64,000 nt of DNA, from assembly GCA_036346375.1 (NCBI GenBank), contig CM070504.1, forward strand, positions 10,475,890 through 10,539,889, in the 5' to 3' direction. Shown one piece after another: positions 58,050-64,000 of this stretch. The first letter of the stretch is position 1, and each line of letters begins with the position of its first letter. The position numbers and the translations under genes were made by a program. The stretch is from Guadua angustifolia (Eukaryota > Streptophyta > Magnoliopsida > Poales > Poaceae). The notes beneath the pieces were generated by a model, which had not been told where the DNA came from, made no database searches, and was given only the letters and a program-made list of their open reading frames with translations.

Positions 58050-58621
58050 ATCAAATGAGGCAAGTGAGCTCGTAATCTGCAGAAGGAAACTCCTGATTAT
58101 TACCACCGGATGAGTCGGTAGCCGCTGCCATCGACGGCGGTGGAGTCAGCGAAGGAGCCAATGACTGTGGGCGGCAAGCCGGCGCCAAAGTGAGGGAAGC
58201 AGAAGGGACGAGCAAGCGGAAGCGGAGAAGAAAAGAAATCAACAACCAACCAAGACGGGATTGAACAACCACAACACATGAACAATCAAGCCGAACAGGA
58301 AAACCATAGAATCTGCTAGCAAATGGTGGGACGCCGACACAAATGAAAGAAAAAACACCAATCAGGAGCCAACAAAAAGCGAAACAAGCCAAACAGCAAT
58401 AAGCATCAGGAACAACCAAACCTGGGGAATGGCGGGGCGGCGACACTAATCCAGGAAAAAACACAGATCAAGGAAGAACCCGAATCGAGAGCCGATGAAA
58501 GCAAAAGAAAGAGCGTCTGGATCTAGGCGGATCGAGGCAGATCCGGTCTCCACCGATGACCTCCTCGAGCGAGACAGCGGTAGGACCCGGCATGCAAAAG
58601 CAGGGGCTGGGCCGAAGTAGG
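58050..58621 (-). other. GC-rich head of Helitron 2, left part
   Basis: Carries a possible first exon starting ATG 58131 and a Ser/Pro/Arg-rich upstream region. It continues at 59586-59977 beyond the solo LTR. It resembles in composition and position the GC-rich head of Helitron 1. Confidence 0.4.
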
Positions 58622-59585
58622 TGTTAGAAATGTGGCCCAAGTGGCCCATTTATCTCTAATGCCAAAGCTACAAATATTAGTACCATATTGCTAGTTAAAA
58701 GAGGAGAGTGCCAATTTAAAAGGGAGAGCTCCCACCATGCCTTGTAATGTGGCATATGGAGGGTGAGGAGCACGGCTAAAGTCACACGCGCGCGTATTTC
58801 GCGAATTACCGCGTATTTCCGCGTGACTTGTGACTTGCAAAATACGCGCCATGATAATTATTAATGGGGTTTAAATTCCTGGCACATTAAATTCCTGACT
58901 TGTGACTTGTGGATTAAATTCCTGGCACGTTTAAACCCTTTTTTATTTTTCGGTTTCTCTCTATTATTAATAGGGTCATTTACTGAGAATTGAAACAGCC
59001 ATGATAATGGCGTCGCTCTAATAGAAACTGCTATTTCAATGACCTGCAGCTACAAGCATATAATGGTCCAGAACGGTCAATTTATTGACCGTTATCGTGC
59101 AGGCTATAAAGTCCGGAGACGCCCGCATGATTAGGCTTTTTGTCTCTTGCGCTTAGCGTTCATCCTCTCGTGACTGTGTTATGCGTCTTCGTCTGCGCCG
59201 TTTTTCATCGACCTTCCTCTCGGCGTGCACCGCGAGGCAAGGAGAGCGGATCTCCGAACCGCTGCCGCTGCGAGAACTCGCACGGGCGGTAATAAGGTTT
59301 CGGCAAAGAATCGCACGACCGCCGAGCTCTTCATCTTGCGATCCACGACGCCGACTACTTCCTCGGCGTCGACTACTTCTCTACTACGGCCGCTATCAGG
59401 CTGCTTTTTTTTATCATCAAGCCCATCGAAGAATTCTCATATTTTTCTTCTGCTCATTTCGCACAAGATTCACTTTTCGTAAATATGTGGTATCTTCTGT
59501 CTAGCCTGTTGTGTTTGATTACTTTGGGATTATGTTTAATATTCAAATCTGCAATTAAAATAATACCTAGATTTCCAACAGTAGG
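58617..59585. mobile_element. Solo LTR (TGTTAGAAAT...ATTTCCAACA)
   Basis: LTR 58622-59580 (959 bp) with inverted ends TGTTAGAAAT and ATTTCCAACA, flanked by the perfect 5-bp duplication GTAGG (58617-58621 and 59581-59585). A TATA-like CTATAAAGTCC near 59104 and a downstream CT-rich leader fit an LTR promoter, read on the plus strand. Inserted in the Helitron 2 head. Confidence 0.88.
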
Positions 59586-60043
59586 GTCCGGCGATGCTGA
59601 GATGGGGCGCTCAAGAGGCAGCGGTGCGGCGAGAGGGCGAGCGGAGAAGGCGAGAAGGAGGCTCCGGAAAGGCCGTAGCGTGGAGCGCTCCGGACGGGGA
59701 AGGAGAAAGCGAGGCAGCGCCGGACTGAAACACGGCCCCTTAGACCTGGCATCTTCGGAAGGCTCAAAGGCGAAGGGAGAGCTAGGGCGCAGTGCCCGGC
59801 ATGGCGATTGGGGAATTGGGGGAGCAAGAGATGGGAAGACTGCAAGGGACGGCTTTGTGGGCTTCGGTCGCCAACCGGGACGCGTGTGCTTTTGATGACG
59901 GCTGCGTGTGGCGAACGGAGAAAATGAGCTAGTCGAGCCGGAGCCGCGCGAACGCAGTCAACTGAGCCGGAGCCACGCGAAAATGGCGACGTGGCATCGC
60001 TCCTAGGCCGGGAAGTCTTCAAACTATAGGAAAGGTAGTATGT

Positions 60044-60337
60044 AATAAGTAGGGCAACGTATCCTGTGCACACAAATATTCATGATCAAATTCGTCCTGT
60101 GCTAAGAAAAAGACAAAAACTTGATCATGAACAGAATAGTTCCTGCTCATGATCAAGTTTGTTTTTTTTGTAACTTCTAGTATAGGATGAATTTGATCAT
60201 GAAATTTTATATGTAGATGGGGTAAGCTGATATGTACATCCATGATTTTTTTCAGAATTTTTTGAAACTTTTCTTAGTTGGTGTGCATCAGGTTTTCACC
60301 AAATATTTATGTGCACAGGATACGTTGCCAATAAGTA
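60044..60337. mobile_element. MITE with 8-bp target duplication (family shared with 47540-47770)
   Basis: Element 60052-60329 (278 bp), GGGCAACGTATCCTGTGCAC ... GTGCACAGGATACGTTGCC, flanked by AATAAGTA on both sides (60044-60051 and 60330-60337). The interior shares GATCATGAAATTTTATATG and ATGTACATCCATGATTTTTT with the 47540 element, though the outermost repeats differ. Non-coding. Confidence 0.87.
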
Positions 60338-62277
60338 GATGTAAATCTACGGTCAAACGGAGAAGTTATCATGTACTGTGTGAGCTAAACTAAATTATGG
60401 CATAGAATGAGATGTTCAGCAAGCAGTAGTGCACTAGTACTCAGCACATGACCTCAGAAACACGTAACCGAGCACATAATATTGCATGGCCGGACCTCGA
60501 AAAAAATAAAGAATCTCAAGAAGAGAGGATTTGCATAGCCGGCTGTAAGGTGCTCAGTCCGGCTCGGCGGGAGCCACGGTAAAGGAAAGGCCAGCGCGAG
60601 ACGACCGGCGACGATTTAGAGCAAGCAATGCGAAAGATCACCACCTGCTGTCCTGCCACGTGGGCCCAAAGTCCGTGGAAGGCGTGGCGCAACGACTGGC
60701 TGTACATTTCCTTTCAGCTCAAGTCCAACTGGAAGGCGTGGCGTAGCGATTAGCTGTACATTAGTGACGACAGTGGAGTCGACGCCCTGGAGATGCCAGC
60801 CGGGGCAGCGGAGGCCTCCGAAAGCTGGAACTCGCCCGTCGAGAAGACAGCAGAGCTCCTTGCAATGGCGGCCCGCATCAACAGATCAGGACGCCGGTCG
60901 ACCGGGCGCTGTGGCGGGACTTCGTGACCGGAGGATCGGCCCTCTCGTCGACGCTACCGCCCGCATGGCAAGATACGGCGGCGACGACATAACGCGCACG
61001 TACCTCGGCCGTAAGTCTTTATTTTTTCTTGGCTTTTTCCGCATGGGAGCAGCTATTGTTAGCACCCTACCAACCAACAACTTGGCTTTTCGCCTTTGTC
61101 TTTGACCAGGCGCGGGAAATTTGGAGGGGCAAGCCGTCGCCAGATGGCTTGCCGGATTGATCGCCACGATCCCCAGCCGCTTGAGTTTCACATGTCTTAC
61201 TAATCGCCGACTTGGAGCACGTGGAGAAAATTTAGAAAAATCTAACAAGTTTACTATCCCAATTATGTCCATTCTGTTTTTGATTTTTTAAAGATAACAA
61301 ATAAAATTAAATTTTCTTTAAAATTTTTCTGTATGATCCTACACTACTAAATATGGTACCATAAATTTTTTAAATCATTATCAATCTTTTACAATTTTAT
61401 AAAAATCTGATAGTGTTTTTGCCCAAATTTTAAAATGCCTCAAAAATTTAGTTTTTCAACAAATTTTCATGTAAGATGACTTTCTTAAGGGTTATTGGAC
61501 TAATTCCGATAAAATCCGGCCCTAAAACATCAAAATCTGGTTTCAAAACTTGAAATTTCGCCCGATTTGCCCAAAATTGCGCCGAAATTTCCAAAATTAC
61601 TGTAGCAAATTCAAATTTTTTCAAAATTTCCGTTTCGGCTGGTGCTTCAAATTTCGCCCTATCCCGAAATCCGAAATTTCACCGAATTTCACGTGAAATT
61701 TATTTCCCTACTCTCAAGCTCGTTGCCCGCAGCACCTCTCCTTCCGCGCTAGCCGGTCACGGCTGGACCAGCTCCTCCTACGCTCCCCAGGCGTGGCATC
61801 ACCTGCTCTCGCTCTCATTGCTTGTCGTGCTTTCCTGGGTGTGGTAGAGCGGGCTTCCGCGTTTCTCTTGCGCGATAGAGGATAGATCGCGCCTACCACG
61901 GTAGAGAAGATGACTAGATTTACAATTTTATTCGTAAGGGAGTCAAATTTATAAACAAAATAGGAGGAAGCGAGCTAAAAAAGTGAGGGAATTATACAGT
62001 GAAAATAGACACATAGTGAAATAATGAAAGTAAGTGAACAAGTGTGTTGAATCGATCTTGAATGGTCTAGATATAGGTAGAATCCCACCTTCTCCACTTA
62101 ATACATGAAATTTTATAATTTTTCTAGGAGGTTATGTATAAAATGTCCTTAAATGTAAAGGAAGTGAGATTTCGTCTAGATATAACTATTCGAGGCTTTG
62201 AATGCGAAGAAAGTAAGATTTAATCTAAATCTAAACCATTAAGACCAACCAACACTTTATTTACCTACTCTCGTTCA
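60338..62277. other. Intergenic, no recognised gene
   Basis: Contains a near-duplicate phrase GGAAGGCGTGGCG...GCTGTACATT (about 60676 and 60731). A GC-rich stretch (60760-61010) has exon-like look but no family match. A zone rich in AAATTTCG words (61480-61700) looks like an eroded transposon end. None is defined well enough to name. Confidence 0.4.
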
Positions 62278-63035
62278 ACTGTATGTAGGGGTGAAACTGG
62301 GTCGAATACGGGCGGATATTGCTCGTCCCATATCTTAACCCATATTTTTTTTCGAGATTCGGAGTCGGATACGGATACGAAATCGGATTATTCGGGATTC
62401 GGATACGGAGCGGATACCTGACGGATTCGGGTCGGGATCGGATATCATAATCGGATAGTAGTATAGTACATAATTGTGTGCGTAAAAGAACGAATGAAGC
62501 ATTAACCTTACAACATTAGCTTCAAGTCATAATTATTTCAATGTAGGATAGTAGTATAGTTAGAGGTGCAATTTAGTGACTCAACTAATTCCAGTAATTT
62601 GAATAGAAAAGAAGTTTATCAAATAAGTTGAACAAATCAATTTAGGTAAAAGTATTATGTCATCACTCTATTTGTTTGTTGATAGATTTATTGGAGTTCA
62701 CGCTTAATAACAAAGTAGTGTTTTTAGTGCCAGTATCAAACAACTATTCTATCTATCCAATAATGAATCAAATTAATGGAAGAATAACTGATTTTATCCG
62801 AATATCGGGTCGGATATTTACCGGATATCAGGTCGGATATTGCTCTTCCCATATCCTAACCCATATTACATGAGATTTTTCGGATACGGATCGGATATTG
62901 CTCTTCCAATATCCTAACCCATATTACATCGGATTTTTCGGATACGAATACGGATAACATTGGTATGGATTTTAAACGGATTCGGAATCGGATCGGACGG
63001 ATATTTTCTATCCTGTTTTCACTCCTAACTGTATG
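62278..63035. mobile_element. hAT-like non-autonomous element, perfect 8-bp target duplication
   Basis: Element 62286-63027 (742 bp), starting TAGGGGTGAAACTGG and ending TTTTCACTCCTA, flanked by ACTGTATG on both sides (62278-62285 and 63028-63035). Both subterminal zones are packed with CGGATACGGAT/GGATATTG words. One phrase (CTCTTCCCATATCCTAACCC-like) is duplicated near 62831 and 62902. Same family as 22537-23562; non-coding. Confidence 0.9.
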
Positions 63036-64000
63036 GCTGATTTTACCGTATAAATCCTTAAAAAATGATGACTCGCTCTTTTGAGGTACGACCAACCTTT
63101 TTGCACATCAACGACTTCCATCTCCTGCCACCGACAGGTCGGTCCACGCACGTAACCCCCACGCATCTGAAAAAGTTTCCCGAGCCAAGCCACCCTTTGC
63201 GAGTGCGAGGACGGGAACGCGTCTCGCCTCGCGCCACGTTCGCGCCCAGCTAATTAAGGGACCACCAGTGGGGCCCCACCGCAAGTGGGCCAACTAGCCC
63301 ACATGAGTCGCTCCACGTGTCGAGCCGCCACAGGCCCCGTCGTCGACGTCAGCCCCGGGGCGGCCGTACGATGACGTGTCGCATGGAGATGGCCCCATCC
63401 CGAGCTGGCGTGCTGTACGTGGTGGGGCCGGGAGCAGAGGATCCGGCGCCGGAGATACGGCGGGCCGCGGCGTCGCTGCCTCGCAAAAGCGGTGGTGGGA
63501 TGAGCGAGTTTGCCCCGGCCGCGCGGGCTCCGGCCTGATTGGATCGACGGTCGGGATTGCGGAGGAAAAACGGCACGAAAGCTCGCGTGCCTGGCCGTGC
63601 CGTCGCCGTCTCCACCAGTTGATGGCGATACTGGCTGGCTAATCAGGTGATCTATGCATAGTAACTATCCCAGGAAAAAGAAGTGAACCAGTGTTCCTTC
63701 CCTGCGTCTAGGCGCTAGCTACTCCCTCCCGTCTAGCTGATTTTTCTGGTCTAGGCTGTCATTTCGCTCGTCTAGACGGTGATTAGATGCTAGAGATTGG
63801 TGTGCCCTTTGTGGCTTTGTCTAACGTCTTAGTTCAATCTTAATCTCTTGCTGGATTAATTTTATGGGGTAATCTACCAGCAGCCAACTGAATCAACCTA
63901 CAAGTACAGAGACTTTCATTTTTAGAAGCTTGTGGAAAGTAACTCACTTCTCTCTTTGTGTATATAGGTGTTGCCTTGTTTATTATCCTTAATTAAACCG
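63036..64000. other. Intergenic, no recognised gene
   Basis: GC-rich from 63200 to 63640 with overlapping low-complexity open frames on both strands. CACGTGTC and ACGTGTCGC occur (63313, 63373), which resemble ABRE/G-box cores of grass promoters, so a gene may start beyond the window. The last 350 bases are AT-richer without a recognisable exon. Confidence 0.35.

Larger units (their letters stand above)
52799..60046 (-). mobile_element. Helitron 2, non-autonomous, carrying several gene fragments
   Basis: The minus-strand 3' end is CTAG (52799-52802) followed by host T, with a GC-rich hairpin CGGCGT-TAT-ACGCCG at 52814-52828. The 5' side (59978-60046) reads TACATACTACCTTTCC, then GACTTCCCGG and GCCACGTCGCC, matching Helitrons 1 and 3. 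The exact 5' TC is unclear because a MITE (60052-60329) is inserted right there. Inside lie minus-strand fragments of a ubiquitin-conjugating enzyme, DGAT2 and VPS35, a GC-rich head, and a solo LTR (58622-59580). No Rep/helicase is present. Confidence 0.75.

Noticed and set aside
58051..58464. 137-residue frame as a membrane protein
   Set aside because: Upstream part has no ATG support beyond low complexity and is interrupted by Helitron context; only the part from ATG 58131 could be a captured first exon.
60764..61105. 113-residue frame as a gene
   Set aside because: No recognised family, no splice partner seen, and GC-rich alternative frames are equally open.

Overview
The window is nuclear DNA from a grass (Poaceae). 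Genes have many GT-AG introns and GC-rich first exons, and the spaces between them are filled with grass-type transposons: Helitrons carrying gene pieces, Tourist-like and hAT-like short elements, L1-type LINEs, and Copia or Sirevirus-type LTR remains. No bacterial, organellar or viral region was seen. Species cannot be named from the sequence alone. From memory, RPA1 next to a Ninja-family gene matches rice chromosome 3 (around Os03g0214100 and Os03g0214200); this was not checked.

Four genes look intact or intact as far as the window shows. They are a mitochondrial carrier (minus strand, 3' end beyond base 1), a 12-exon purple acid phosphatase (17904-22200, plus), a 12-exon RPA1 large subunit (31287-34375, plus) and a 3-exon Ninja-family repressor (38810-35227, minus). 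RPA1 and Ninja are tail to tail. A broken RIK-like KH-protein gene (13000-17040) precedes the phosphatase and has a Copia fragment where its middle exons should be.

The rest is transposon-rich. Three Helitrons of one family are recognisable by matching 5' ends and by a GC-rich palindrome about 10 bases before a 3' CTAG. Helitron 1 (7169-12590, minus) carries pieces of a HAK potassium transporter and a plastid ketoacyl-ACP synthase. Helitron 2 (52799 to about 60046, minus) carries pieces of VPS35, DGAT2 and a ubiquitin-conjugating enzyme. Helitron 3 (41833 to about 52481, plus) carries pieces of a PI/GLO-type MADS-box gene and a myosin. In all three the captured exons keep their introns and lie in the Helitron's own direction. 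Later insertions sit inside them: a Sirevirus-like solo LTR, a second solo LTR, a 5'-truncated LINE and small elements.

A 7.7 kb LINE (22307-30001) with a perfect 16-bp target duplication lies in the 3' untranslated region of the phosphatase gene and is itself interrupted by a 1.0 kb hAT-like element. A 1.5 kb fold-back element lies about 370 bp upstream of the Ninja start codon. I found no CRISPR array, operon, or convincing new molecular system; the strongest observations concern layered transposition and gene-fragment capture.
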